NCBI GenBank assembly: GCA_014380545.1
Contig: JACMJP010000459.1
Coordinates: 1 to 25,698 of the forward strand
Direction of reading: 5' to 3'
DNA from: Chitinophagales bacterium
GTDB taxonomy: Bacteria; Bacteroidota; Bacteroidia; Chitinophagales; BACL12
DNA: 25,698 nucleotides
Shown: in pieces, positions 7,205 through 15,647 of the stretch
Position numbering within the stretch: position 1 is the first letter of the stretch
Layout of the letters: every line of letters starts with the position of its first letter
Program-made: the position numbers and the translations under genes
The notes under the pieces: generated by a model
The model's database searches: none
What the model saw: the letters and a program-made list of their open reading frames with translations, nothing else
Told to the model about the DNA's origin: nothing

Positions 7205-9730
7205 ATGCGCATTGGTAAATTTCTATTTTGTATTGTTCCTGTAATTATTTTGATCTGGTTATTCAATAACTCAATTGGCTCCCTCCCTCCTCTTGGTAAA
7301 ATATTAGATCCTGTGCATGGTTTTATGGCAAATGCCGAAACCGAAAAAGATTTCATTGATCAGAATTTTAATGTATCCTATTATCATGAATCTAAAGTAA
7401 ACCCCGCAACAATTTCTTTACATATTAACGGTAAAATTTATTTCGATGAACGTTTGGTGCCGCACATTTTTGCTGATGATGATTGGTCCCTTTATTTTTT
7501 GCAGGGTTATGTGCATGCAAAATATCGCTTGTGGCAAATGGAAACACAAACAAGGGCCGCAGGCGGAAGATTAAGTGAAGTGCTTGGAAAGGACCTGCTG
7601 CAATACGACCGGGAAAAAAGAAGAATGGGTATGGTAGTGGCTGCTGAAAATGCGCTAAAAGAATTGGAAAAAGATCCCGGTGCATATAATTGCGTTGCTG
7701 CATATACTCAGGGTATAAACGAATATATAAGCAGGGAATTAAATAATTATAGCAGCCTGCCAGTTGAATTCAAATTGCTGGATTATAAACCTGAAGCCTG
7801 GACGGAATTAAAGACCATGTTATTATTAAAATACATGGCAAATACTTTAACGGGCTATGATGACGATGTTGAATATACCAACCTGCTAAAAAAACTCGGC
7901 AGAAAAGATTTTGATATTTTATTTCCTGATCGTCCTGAAGGAATTGATCCCATTATACCGTCAGAAAAAAAATATGATTTTGTTCCCGTAATAAATGATA
8001 CGGTACAACATTTATCAGAACAAGCGTATTATGAAACAATGCCCGGAAAAAGAAATACAAACAACGGTATTGGAAGTAATAACTGGGCAGTGGCGCCGTC
8101 AAAAACAAAAAATGGTTTCCCCATTTTAAGTAATGACCCCCACCTGCAATTAAATCTCCCTTCACTCTGGTTCGAAATACAATTACACACTCCCACACAA
8201 AACGTTTATGGAGCTTCATTGCCCGGCGCACCTGGCGTTGTAATTGGTTTTAACGACAGCATTAGCTGGGGTCTTACAAATGGCGGCAGGGATGTGCGGG
8301 ACTGGTATGCTATACAATTTAAAGATGATACAAGAAATGAATATGCCTATAACAATACCTGGAAAAAAACAGAAAAGAAAATGGAAGTAATTAAAATAAA
8401 AGGCAAAGAAGATTTTATTGATACCGTTTTATGGACACATCACGGCCCCATGGTTTATACAAATTTTGATACAACAAAAAGATCCTGGAATAATCTTGCC
8501 ATGCGCTGGGCTGCCATAGACCCTTCAAGCGACTTTAAAGCTTTTTATTTACTGAACCGTGCAAAAAATTATGATGATTACCGGAATGCGCTGCAATATT
8601 ATGATTGCCCCACACAAAATTTTGTTTTTGCATGCACGAATGGGGACATCGCAATAATCCAACAGGGAAAACATGCAATTAAATATCATGAAGAGGGCAG
8701 GTTTATTCTGGACGGAAGTAATAAGCAAAATGACTGGCAGCAGTATATTCCATGGCAGCAGAATCCATTTATCTTAAACCCTGAAAGAGGTTTTGTTTCC
8801 TCTGCCAACCAGCACCCTACGGATTCTACTTACCCTTATTATTATACAGGCAGCGATTTTGAGTTTTTCCGAAACAGGCGCATTAATGATCTTTTATCAG
8901 CCATGCAAAATATTACGGTTGACAGTTTAAAAAGAATACAGCAGGATAATTTTAATTTCATAGCAAGCGAAGCTTTGCCTGTTATGTTTGAGCATTTGCA
9001 AACCACTAACCCAATTATTCTTGAAATGAAAAATTCTGACAGTTTTAAGAAGAAAGAAGATCTGGAACCAAAAGCTTTCCTTACTAAAAATATATATAAG
9101 GAATTATACGGATGGAGTTATATGAATAATGCTGAAATTATTACTCCAACCTACTTTCAAATTTGGTACGATGTATTATACGATTCTTTATGGGACGAAT
9201 TAAATGATAAAGATATTGCCTTAATAAAACCCGATGATTATAATCACATACATGCAATAAAAAATTTGCCCGGTGATTATGCATATTTTGACCTGCAATC
9301 CACTCCGGATAAAAAAGAAACTTTGGCTGACATTATAAATCTGGCTTTTGAAATTACGGTGCAGAAAATTGATTCCATACAAAAAACAAACCCTGAAAAT
9401 TTAAAATGGTATTTATTTAAGCACACAAACATTGTCCATCTTTCACAATTACCCGCATTCAGCAGGGCAAATATTCAAAACGGTGGCTACAGGCATATTA
9501 TAAATGCTACAAGCGGGAGAAACGGACCAAGCTGGCGCATGATAGTGGAAATGAGCAGCCCCGTAAATGCTTATGGTGTTTATCCCGGCGGGCAAAGCGG
9601 AAACCCCGGCAGTAAATATTTCGATAATTTTATTGACGATTGGGCAGCAGGCAATTATTATGCATTACATTTATTTTCATCAGAAGAAGAAGCTAAAAAA
9701 AACACCCTGTTCAGCTTTTCATTTAATTAA
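7205..9730 (+). CDS. Penicillin acylase family Ntn-hydrolase
   Basis: 841 residues, the usual size for this family. A membrane-spanning or signal segment lies at ~5-21. The alpha-chain region has PHIFADDDWSLYFLQGYVHA and RLWQMETQTRAAGGRLSE. The self-processing site is GIGSNNWAV. Ser291 would become the N-terminal nucleophile of the beta chain after autocleavage. Downstream are LSNDPHLQLNLPSLWFE, the GFNDSISWGLTNGG segment, and a C-terminal block (RHIINATSGRNGPSWRMI, then YPGGQSGNPGS). The family cleaves amide bonds in beta-lactams, acyl-homoserine lactones or acyl-peptides. The substrate here cannot be told, and quorum-quenching acylase activity is only a possibility. It probably acts in the periplasm. 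A small membrane-protein gene follows after 15 nt. Confidence 0.93.
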   Translation: MRIGKFLFCIVPVIILIWLFNNSIGSLPPLGKILDPVHGFMANAETEKDFIDQNFNVSYYHESKVNPATISLHINGKIYFDERLVPHIFADDDWSLYFLQGYVHAKYRLWQMETQTRAAGGRLSEVLGKDLLQYDREKRRMGMVVAAENALKELEKDPGAYNCVAAYTQGINEYISRELNNYSSLPVEFKLLDYKPEAWTELKTMLLLKYMANTLTGYDDDVEYTNLLKKLGRKDFDILFPDRPEGIDPIIPSEKKYDFVPVINDTVQHLSEQAYYETMPGKRNTNNGIGSNNWAVAPSKTKNGFPILSNDPHLQLNLPSLWFEIQLHTPTQNVYGASLPGAPGVVIGFNDSISWGLTNGGRDVRDWYAIQFKDDTRNEYAYNNTWKKTEKKMEVIKIKGKEDFIDTVLWTHHGPMVYTNFDTTKRSWNNLAMRWAAIDPSSDFKAFYLLNRAKNYDDYRNALQYYDCPTQNFVFACTNGDIAIIQQGKHAIKYHEEGRFILDGSNKQNDWQQYIPWQQNPFILNPERGFVSSANQHPTDSTYPYYYTGSDFEFFRNRRINDLLSAMQNITVDSLKRIQQDNFNFIASEALPVMFEHLQTTNPIILEMKNSDSFKKKEDLEPKAFLTKNIYKELYGWSYMNNAEIITPTYFQIWYDVLYDSLWDELNDKDIALIKPDDYNHIHAIKNLPGDYAYFDLQSTPDKKETLADIINLAFEITVQKIDSIQKTNPENLKWYLFKHTNIVHLSQLPAFSRANIQNGGYRHIINATSGRNGPSWRMIVEMSSPVNAYGVYPGGQSGNPGSKYFDNFIDDWAAGNYYALHLFSSEEEAKKNTLFSFSFN

Positions 9731-9745
9731 TACTTACATCATACA

Positions 9746-10090
9746 ATGAAGTTTATACTCACAGTTGTAATTGGTTTTGTTCTTTGTGTTGCAGCGCAAA
9801 CTTTCATCCCGCTTTGGTGGATCTTTGCACCACTAGTTTTCATAATAGCCTTAGTTGTAAAATTTAATTCCGGATGGCGCAGCTTTTTTGCAGGCTTCCT
9901 CATTGTGTTCATAGCATGGCTGCTCATGTATCTTTTTAAAGATGCCGCAAATAATTCCATACTCAGCACTAAAATGGCAACTGTTTTTTCACTTCCAAAC
10001 AATTACCTGCTCTTTTTTATCGCCTCCCTCTTTATGGGAATTATGGGCGGCTTAAGCGCAGTGGCAGGATATGCGTTAAGGAGAAAATGA
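9746..10090 (+). CDS. Small multi-pass membrane protein, unknown function
   Basis: 114 residues, mostly hydrophobic, with about four likely membrane spans (roughly 3-19, 24-42, 48-64 and 86-109) and a short basic tail (RRK). The GWRSFFAGF stretch and the Gly-rich end (FMGIMGGLSAVAG) look like conserved small integral membrane proteins of Bacteroidota, but I recognise no functional family. The 15-nt gap to the penicillin acylase gene suggests cotranscription. It ends in TGA. Confidence 0.7.
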   Translation: MKFILTVVIGFVLCVAAQTFIPLWWIFAPLVFIIALVVKFNSGWRSFFAGFLIVFIAWLLMYLFKDAANNSILSTKMATVFSLPNNYLLFFIASLFMGIMGGLSAVAGYALRRK

Positions 10091-10162
10091 AATATATTTT
10101 TCCTATTTGTAAATTCAGCCCCTAATAAAAAAAATTTTATCTTTAAAATAAAAATTAAACGC

Positions 10163-10855
10163 ATGGCAACAATTAATTGGGAAAAAGAAATTCAACCTTT
10201 AATAAAAAAATATAAGGGTAAAAAACATCCGCTTGAATATAATAATATTTATCAGCTGGTAATAATGGTAGTTTTATCTGCACAGGATTCTGATAAACAT
10301 ATTAATCAAGTTGCCCCGGCGTTTTTTAAAGCATTTCCAAATATGAGATCATTGGCGAAAGCGGATGCAGATGCTTTAATGCCATTTTTAAATTCTGTTC
10401 GCAATTTTGGTAATAAAATAAAATGGCTTACAGCATTATCTCAAAAAATAAAAGACGATAAAAATATACCCACAAACATGGATGCATTAACAGCTTTATC
10501 CGGCATAGGCAGAAAATCAGCAAATGTAATTATGCGGGAGGCAGGTGTAAAGGCTGAAGGTGTAATTGTTGACCTGCATGTTATTAGAGTTGCAAATAGA
10601 TTAGGTATTACAAAAAGTGAAGACCCTAAAAAGATAGAGCAGGATATAATGAAAGTAATACCTCAAAAAGATTGGGCAGAAGCAGGTATGAACATGAGTT
10701 TTCTTGGAAGAGAAATATGCAGGCCTAAACCTTTATGCCCTGAATGTTTGATGAAGCCTGTATGTGAATTTTATCAAAAAGGTTTCTATGATAAAATGAT
10801 ATTGCAGGAAAATACATCCAAAAAAACTGCTGCAAAAAAAATTGCGAAGAAATGA
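10163..10855 (+). CDS. nth: Endonuclease III (DNA glycosylase/AP lyase)
   Basis: 230 residues. The helix-hairpin-helix is LSGIGRKSANV with the catalytic lysine at Lys118, and the catalytic aspartate is Asp137 in VDLHV. These match Lys120 and Asp138 of the E. coli enzyme. The enzyme removes oxidised pyrimidines and nicks the abasic strand in base excision repair. The C-terminal iron-sulfur loop has all four cysteines (186, 192, 195, 201). The first spacing is five residues, not the six typical of this family (Cx5Cx2Cx5C). A short Lys/Ala-rich tail follows. The next gene begins 20 nt later on the same strand. A few Bacteroidota carry more than one Nth-like protein, so this could be the divergent paralogue. 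Confidence 0.9.
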   Translation: MATINWEKEIQPLIKKYKGKKHPLEYNNIYQLVIMVVLSAQDSDKHINQVAPAFFKAFPNMRSLAKADADALMPFLNSVRNFGNKIKWLTALSQKIKDDKNIPTNMDALTALSGIGRKSANVIMREAGVKAEGVIVDLHVIRVANRLGITKSEDPKKIEQDIMKVIPQKDWAEAGMNMSFLGREICRPKPLCPECLMKPVCEFYQKGFYDKMILQENTSKKTAAKKIAKK

Positions 10856-10875
10856 AAAAATAGCAGGATAATTTT

Positions 10876-11385
10876 ATGACCTCAGTAAAATTTACCACCC
10901 TCATAAAAAAATTTGACAGGCAGGGAGAAAAAACCGGCTGGACTTATTTTGAAATAGCGGCAGACTTTGCGCAAAAAATAAATGCGGGTGTAAAAACTTC
11001 TTACCGGGTAAAGGGTAAACTGGATGAACACAAAATAAAAGCAGTGGCAATTTTACCAATGGGAGAAGGTAACTTTATTATGCCGCTGAATGCCGCCATG
11101 CGCAAAGCCATTGGAAAACGCAGTGGTTATTCTTTAACTGTGCAACTTGAATTAGACAGCGATGAGTTTAAATTTTCACAGGATTTTATAGAATGTTTGC
11201 AGGATGAGCCAAAGGCTTTAAAACATTTTCAGTCACTAACCGGAAGCCATCAGCGGTATTTCAGCAAATGGATAGATGACGCAAAAACTATAGATACAAA
11301 AACAAAACGTATAGCCCTGAGTATAAAAGCGCTTGCACAAAAACAGGGTTATCCTGAAATGATAAGGGCGAACAAAAAAACCTGA
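10876..11385 (+). CDS. DUF1905 / YdeI-OmdA-like protein
   Basis: 169 residues with two recognisable parts. Residues ~5-85 match DUF1905 (GWTYFEI near the start, IMPLNAAMRKAIGKRSGY). Residues ~105-165 match the YdeI/OmpD-associated (OmdA) C-terminal region (LTGSHQRYFSKWIDDAKT, then KRIALSIKAL). Proteins of this type have been linked by name to bacteriocin protection or OmpD, but the biochemical role is not known. There is no signal peptide, so it is probably cytoplasmic. It is likely cotranscribed with nth (20-nt gap). A relaxed AT-rich region follows, with no clear terminator. Confidence 0.85.
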   Translation: MTSVKFTTLIKKFDRQGEKTGWTYFEIAADFAQKINAGVKTSYRVKGKLDEHKIKAVAILPMGEGNFIMPLNAAMRKAIGKRSGYSLTVQLELDSDEFKFSQDFIECLQDEPKALKHFQSLTGSHQRYFSKWIDDAKTIDTKTKRIALSIKALAQKQGYPEMIRANKKT

Positions 11386-11684
11386 CCTATTTATTTTTAG
11401 CATTTTAATTATAATGTCCTGAATATTTGATTGAAATTATTTTTTTACTAATTATATTTTATAAAAATTTTCATCTTCATAAAAAATTAATGCTCCGCAA
11501 AATAATTTAATTTAACCGCATAAAATTCAGGCGCCGGTTAATTAAAATATGAGTTATGCAATTTTTGCATGTCATAAAATATAAAAAAAGGCAGCGGGAG
11601 AAATGTTGAAAAAAATATTTCTCAAAAAATTTGCGCATGTATATAAATTCTTTCAACTTTAGTTCGAATTAAAACAAATTTACT
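11386..11684. other. AT-rich intergenic region upstream of the tail-fibre-like gene
   Basis: About 300 bases without a convincing gene. It holds a small hairpin at 11556-11570 (ATGCAA/TTGCAT, 3-nt loop) and a second at 11598-11623 (GAGAAAT/ATTTCTC). A TTTG at 11630-11633 lies about the right distance from a poor -7 match (around 11655-11662), so a promoter is possible but unproven. No RNA gene is recognisable. Confidence 0.5.
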
Positions 11685-13133
11685 ATGATGAAAAAAATCT
11701 ACGTTGCTTTATTAACAGCTACAGTGCTGTTAGTTGGCTCAACTATGAAAGTGAGTGGTCAGAACACATTTCCTGCTACAGGAAGTGCCGGTATTGGAAC
11801 TACAACTCCAACCGCTTCTGCCCTGCTTGACATGGTTAGTACCTCAAAAGGTTTATTAGCGCCAAGAATGAACAAAACCCAGAGAGATGCAATTGCAACT
11901 CCGGCAACAGGTTTGTTAATTTATCAAACAAACTCAACTCCGGGTTTTTATTATTACAACGGCACAGGCTGGTTACCTTTAGCTGCTGCCGGTGGTGCAA
12001 ACAAATTTTTATCAAATTTAACAAGCCCTGTTGCGGTTAATCAGAACTTAACACCAAGTGCTGATAAATTAAGGGATCTTGGTTCAAAAACTTTACGTTG
12101 GGATGAAGCTTTTGCTGCTAACGTAATAGCTACGGATAATGATCAAACAGCTGCTATTGGTTCTTTTATTAACACAAGAGTAGATACAGTTATTGATCCT
12201 ACTGCTTTATTTGCACAAGCTGATACAACAGCTTTTGCTCCGGCAACTTCAGGTGCTCCATGGGGTATTGGTTTAGATGCACAGGGCGGTTTCCTGGGTG
12301 TAAGCGCTATAGGCTGGGGTTTAGGCGGATTAGGTGTTCAGGGTATTGGTGATATTGGTGTTTACGGTGCTCCTTTCGACACTACATTCTTAGCAGGATG
12401 GGGTGGATATTTTGATGGTCATGTTGTTGCTCTTGACTATTGGATATTTTCAGACCGCAAGCTGAAATCAAACATAAAAACTATGGATAACAGTTTAGAT
12501 AAACTGATGCAGTTAAAACCTTCTACTTATAATTATAAGTCAGGTGGTGGATTTATGTTTGATAAAAAAATGCATTATGGATTAATAGCTGATGAAGTGG
12601 AAGCTATTTTCCCTGAAATGGTAAGAGAAGCAAAATCTGCTATTAAGAGAAATCCTTATACAGGCGAAAAAACTCCTGCTTCAACTTTTAAATCTGTTAA
12701 TTATACTGCACTTATTCCGGTATTGATTTCTTCAGTACAGGAACAACAGGCTGAAATTGAAGCAAAAGATGCTACAATTGCAGATCTTGAAGAAAGAATT
12801 AACAGGCTTGAAGCAGCATTTAATGATGCATCTTCTGATGTAAGAACAAATTCAGGAAGTTCATATAACGGTATTGCTTCTTTAGATCAGAATTCACCAA
12901 ATCCGTTTAAAGATAAAACTGTTATTAGCTACAATGTTCCTGAAACTGCAGGAAACGCTGTAATTAAAATTTTCTCACTTACAGGTGAAGAAATGAAATC
13001 AGTTTCTTTAACAGGAAAAGGAAAAGGTACAGTTGAAATTAATGGTGGCAGCTTCCAGGCTGGCACTTATACTTATCAATTAATTGTTGATGGTAAATCA
13101 ATTGATACTAAAATAATGGTATTAACAAAATAA
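11685..13133 (+). CDS. Tail-fibre/S74 chaperone-domain protein with T9SS sorting domain
   Basis: 482 residues with a signal peptide ending SGQ. The N-terminal part (ATGSAGIGTTTPTASALLDM, then GLLAPRMNKTQRDAI) is typical of Bacteroidota tail-fibre-like surface proteins. A Gly-rich beta region spans ~90-250. At ~255-355 lies a peptidase S74/intramolecular chaperone domain: SDRKLKSNI, HYGLIADEVEAIFPEMV, NYTALIPVLISSVQEQQ. Ser256 and Lys261 match the known autocleavage dyad spacing. A coiled coil follows (~355-375), giving trimerisation as in phage fibres. The C-terminus (~398-482, LDQNSPNPFKDKTVISY) is a T9SS type A sorting domain. It is probably a trimeric surface-exported fibre; a target is not evident. 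A strong terminator follows. Confidence 0.9.
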   Translation: MMKKIYVALLTATVLLVGSTMKVSGQNTFPATGSAGIGTTTPTASALLDMVSTSKGLLAPRMNKTQRDAIATPATGLLIYQTNSTPGFYYYNGTGWLPLAAAGGANKFLSNLTSPVAVNQNLTPSADKLRDLGSKTLRWDEAFAANVIATDNDQTAAIGSFINTRVDTVIDPTALFAQADTTAFAPATSGAPWGIGLDAQGGFLGVSAIGWGLGGLGVQGIGDIGVYGAPFDTTFLAGWGGYFDGHVVALDYWIFSDRKLKSNIKTMDNSLDKLMQLKPSTYNYKSGGGFMFDKKMHYGLIADEVEAIFPEMVREAKSAIKRNPYTGEKTPASTFKSVNYTALIPVLISSVQEQQAEIEAKDATIADLEERINRLEAAFNDASSDVRTNSGSSYNGIASLDQNSPNPFKDKTVISYNVPETAGNAVIKIFSLTGEEMKSVSLTGKGKGTVEINGGSFQAGTYTYQLIVDGKSIDTKIMVLTK

Positions 13134-13153
13134 TAAATACTAATTTTCAGTAT

Positions 13154-13183
13154 AAAAGCGGGAGATCATCTCCCGCTTTTTTT
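13154..13183 (+). terminator. Strong intrinsic terminator
   Basis: A 12-bp perfect stem (AAAAGCGGGAGA, 13154-13165, with TCTCCCGCTTTT, 13169-13180) has a 3-nt loop and ends in seven T residues. It is 21 nt after the stop of the tail-fibre-like gene. Confidence 0.92.
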
Positions 13184-13252
13184 ATGCAAAAAAATATGCT
13201 CCTTTGTAACAAAGAACAATTATTGCTAAGAAAATACAATTAATAAACTTAT

Positions 13253-13903
13253 ATGCAGGCAAGCACCTCAAGAGTGGAAGCATTTAGCGATGGAGTTATG
13301 GCTATAATTATTACGATCATGGTTCTTGGTCTTAACTTACCGGCATTTAATAAGGATCAAACTACATCTGCTATTTTGGATCATGTAACTGATTTAATTT
13401 CTTATTTCAGTGCTTATGTGGTGAGTTTCACAATGATAGGAATTTTGTGGACCAATCATCATCATCTTTTTCACCTGTTAGAAAAAACAAACGGATATCT
13501 TTTAGCACAAAATCTTTTTTTTCTTTTTTGGATGAGCCTGATTCCATTTGGTACGGGTATTATGGGATCAAGCCCGTTACTTCCAGTATCAACTGCTTTT
13601 TATGGATTTATTATGTTTATGACTACACTCTCTTTTGCATTCATGCGTTCGTACACAATAAAAAAACACCTGGTGCATACGGATATTCAAAGAGAAATTA
13701 CAAAGAAAATATACAAGGTATCGGTAAGGGCCAGAACTATGAGTTATATAGCAGCAGGTGTTTATTTTTTATCCATTCCTTTGGCTTTTGTAAGTGTATA
13801 TATTTCTTACGCTTGCTTTATTATTCCAATTATATTTTTCATATTACCCGATGGTATTGACAATGAGAAATTGGGAGAAAAAATGATTGAAAAAAATAGT
13901 TGA
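13253..13903 (+). CDS. TMEM175-like (DUF1211) potassium channel
   Basis: 216 residues with the bacterial TMEM175 layout of one six-helix repeat. The signature RxxxFSD is present as RVEAFSDGVMAI (Arg7, Phe11, Ser12, Asp13) at the start of helix 1, which forms the pore in solved bacterial structures. TILWTNHHH-like text (GILWTNHHHLFHLL) on helix 3 is also typical. Bacterial members form tetrameric, weakly K+-selective leak channels in the cytoplasmic membrane. It stands alone between a terminator and an AT-rich gap and ends in TGA. The length is normal for the family. Confidence 0.88.
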   Translation: MQASTSRVEAFSDGVMAIIITIMVLGLNLPAFNKDQTTSAILDHVTDLISYFSAYVVSFTMIGILWTNHHHLFHLLEKTNGYLLAQNLFFLFWMSLIPFGTGIMGSSPLLPVSTAFYGFIMFMTTLSFAFMRSYTIKKHLVHTDIQREITKKIYKVSVRARTMSYIAAGVYFLSIPLAFVSVYISYACFIIPIIFFILPDGIDNEKLGEKMIEKNS

Positions 13904-14071
13904 TACATATCTGTAGTTTAATAATAATTCAGGAATTTTTGTTCAAAACCCTTTTTAATCGCATTCCGCTTCGATAGTATGCAGCAAAAACTTATACACT
14001 ATTTTATTGTTTACATTTTTTTAGTGCGAAAAAAATAATAACTACATTGCAGTAAATAAAATCTGTTTATT

Positions 14072-14500
14072 ATGATGCAGCATATAAACACCAGTGAAGA
14101 ATTACCTCGCCTGGATAAGAGCGATCTTGAAAGCAAAACCGGAATTTGGGTATGCCTTCTTGAGAAAAATATAAATGTGTTAATGCCTGTTCCCGCCCAG
14201 ATAGACTTAATTTATAAAAGCGGATACATAATTGACTGTAATGATGCATTTGCAAAAATGTATGGATTTACTACAGCAAGTGAAATGACCGGGAAAAAAT
14301 TGCAGGATTTTTTTTTATACAACGAACAGAATCTTGAATTGCTTACATCTTTTATTACTTCCGGATACAATCTTTCAGGTGTTGAATCTAAAGAGATGGA
14401 TGCAGAAAGAAGAATTGTATATTTTATAAATACTATAAAAGGTATTTTAATAAATAATACACTTATTGGCGCAAAGGGTGAGCAGGAAATAAAAATTTAG
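14072..14500 (+). CDS. Short stand-alone PAS-domain protein
   Basis: 142 residues. From ~30 onward it reads as one PAS sensor domain: CLLEKNINVLMPVPAQIDLI, CNDAFAKMYGF, then a C-terminal IKGILINNTLIGAKGE where relatives have GIxxxGxLxRxWGxxxDIT. This PAS subtype is usually followed by further PAS domains and a histidine kinase or regulator. Here the frame ends just after the PAS fold, with a TAG, and the next gene converges 18 nt away. It could be a genuine single-domain sensor or the remnant of a longer signalling protein. No ligand can be inferred. There is no signal peptide. Confidence 0.75.
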   Translation: MMQHINTSEELPRLDKSDLESKTGIWVCLLEKNINVLMPVPAQIDLIYKSGYIIDCNDAFAKMYGFTTASEMTGKKLQDFFLYNEQNLELLTSFITSGYNLSGVESKEMDAERRIVYFINTIKGILINNTLIGAKGEQEIKI

Positions 14501-14518
14501 CTACTGTTGTGAAACGTA

Positions 14519-15301
14519 TTATATTTTTATGATCTTGCTGCGCATTATTATTTCCTTATCGCTAAAGATGGCAGCTATATATACACCGTTTTCAAGATCA
14601 TTTATAGAAAATTGTAAACCACTTTTTCCATTTTCCACATCAAATGATTTTACTAAAATTCCATCTGTAGTAAATATTTTAACCTTTAAATTATTTCCTA
14701 ATTTTTCATTTAGCGGAATATAAACATCGCCTTTTGTAGGATTCGGGTAGGTCATACCAATAAGAATTTCCTGGTCCGGCCCGTCCATCATGGTTACTGT
14801 GCCTGTTGCACCGCATTCACTTATCTTTTCATCCACTTCCGGCATATTTTCAGTGAGGGGCCAAATATCCCAGGAAATGCTTTTATCCGGGCATATTACT
14901 GAATATGTAGGGTATCCGGAAAAAGTAAAATTATCAGCATAAGATCCTATTACATTATAACCCCCGCCTTCAATCCCTGAAACAGGATATTCAATTCCGT
15001 ATTCCTCAACAAATGGTTCTATATAGGCATGGTCATCAATATCACTGAAAGCCCAAAATACTACGTCTGCATTACCGCCTCCCCATGTTGTATATAATTC
15101 TTCAAAATCTGGTGTCCAGTATTGGCAGGGGGCACAATCAACGAAAAAGAAATCGAGCACAACAGTTTTCCCTTCAGCAAGCGTTTCGTATAAATTATAT
15201 TCATTTCCGTTAATATCAGTAAATGTAAAATCGGGGGCGGTTTGAGCAGTTGAAATGCTACCAAGTAAGGAAAAAATAAAAAGTGGAAGTATATTTTTCA
15301 T
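14519..15301 (-). CDS. T9SS-exported thioredoxin-like (TlpA/redoxin) protein
   Basis: 260 residues. Residues 1-20 are a signal peptide (ending STAQ). Residues ~22-165 form an AhpC/TSA-TlpA thioredoxin-like domain (APDFTFTDINGNEYNLYETL, VVLDFFFVDCAPCQYWTPDF) with the redox pair Cys56-Ala-Pro-Cys59 and the cis-Pro segment SGYPTYSVI. Residues ~183-260 (YPNPTKGDVYIPLNEKL to the end) are a T9SS type A sorting domain. The protein is therefore predicted to leave the cell rather than work as a periplasmic disulfide reductase. Its partner is unknown. It converges on the PAS gene with no visible terminator between them. Confidence 0.9.
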   Translation of the reverse strand: MKNILPLFIFSLLGSISTAQTAPDFTFTDINGNEYNLYETLAEGKTVVLDFFFVDCAPCQYWTPDFEELYTTWGGGNADVVFWAFSDIDDHAYIEPFVEEYGIEYPVSGIEGGGYNVIGSYADNFTFSGYPTYSVICPDKSISWDIWPLTENMPEVDEKISECGATGTVTMMDGPDQEILIGMTYPNPTKGDVYIPLNEKLGNNLKVKIFTTDGILVKSFDVENGKSGLQFSINDLENGVYIAAIFSDKEIIMRSKIIKI

Positions 15302-15314
15302 AAATAATGTTCTT

Positions 15315-15322
15315 CAAAGTTA
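15315..15322 (-). promoter_or_regulatory. Candidate -7 element of the thioredoxin-like gene
   Basis: The minus strand reads TAACTTTG, an exact TAnnTTTG, 13 nt before the ATG. No clear -33 partner is visible. The implied 5' leader would be only about 10 nt. Confidence 0.35.
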
Positions 15323-15578
15323 CGGTAGCGAATAACGCCGGCTGTCTTAAATAATTTTATTTTACTGATTTTTTACAAGTTTATGATAATTAAATTACAA
15401 TTGACATGCACTAAACCGAATAATAAAGTTTGATGTACAGATTTTAATGATAAAATAAAATATATTTTGATCATATACTTATTGTACTCAATTTATTATT
15501 TGCCATCCCTAATTAGGTACTTATTATATAACACTCATTACTCATAGTATATTCGTTATTCTCTTGCCGAAACTTTTC

Positions 15579-15586
15579 TATATTTG
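15579..15586 (+). promoter_or_regulatory. Candidate -7 element of secDF
   Basis: TATATTTG is an exact match to the Bacteroidota -7 element and is followed by CACC. The -33 region is weak. Transcription would start around 15590, about 58 nt before the secDF ATG. Confidence 0.5.
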
Positions 15587-15591
15587 CACCC

Positions 15592-15611
15592 GCCTGCAAA
15601 AAAAGGCAGGC
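15592..15611 (+). promoter_or_regulatory. Hairpin at the 5' end of the secDF leader
   Basis: GCCTGC (15592-15597) and GCAGGC (15606-15611) form a 6-bp GC-rich stem with an A-rich 8-nt loop in otherwise AT-rich DNA. It begins at or within a few bases of the predicted transcription start. A role in mRNA stability or translation is an inference. Confidence 0.45.
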
Positions 15612-15647
15612 CTCATTATTAAGCTTAAAACATAAATATCTACTAAC

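Larger units (their letters stand above)
15302..15647. other. Divergent intergenic region before secDF
   Basis: About 350 AT-rich bases with no gene I can support. It contains a -7 element for the leftward thioredoxin-like gene, and a -7 element plus hairpin just before secDF, listed separately. The middle (15330-15560) shows nothing recognisable. Confidence 0.6.

Noticed and set aside
7205..9730. A dedicated quorum-quenching acylase.
   Set aside because: The family is certain but the substrate is not visible from sequence, and no quorum-sensing genes are nearby.
11598..11623. The GAGAAAT/ATTTCTC hairpin as a terminator of the YdeI-like gene.
   Set aside because: It lies over 200 nt after the stop and has no T-run.
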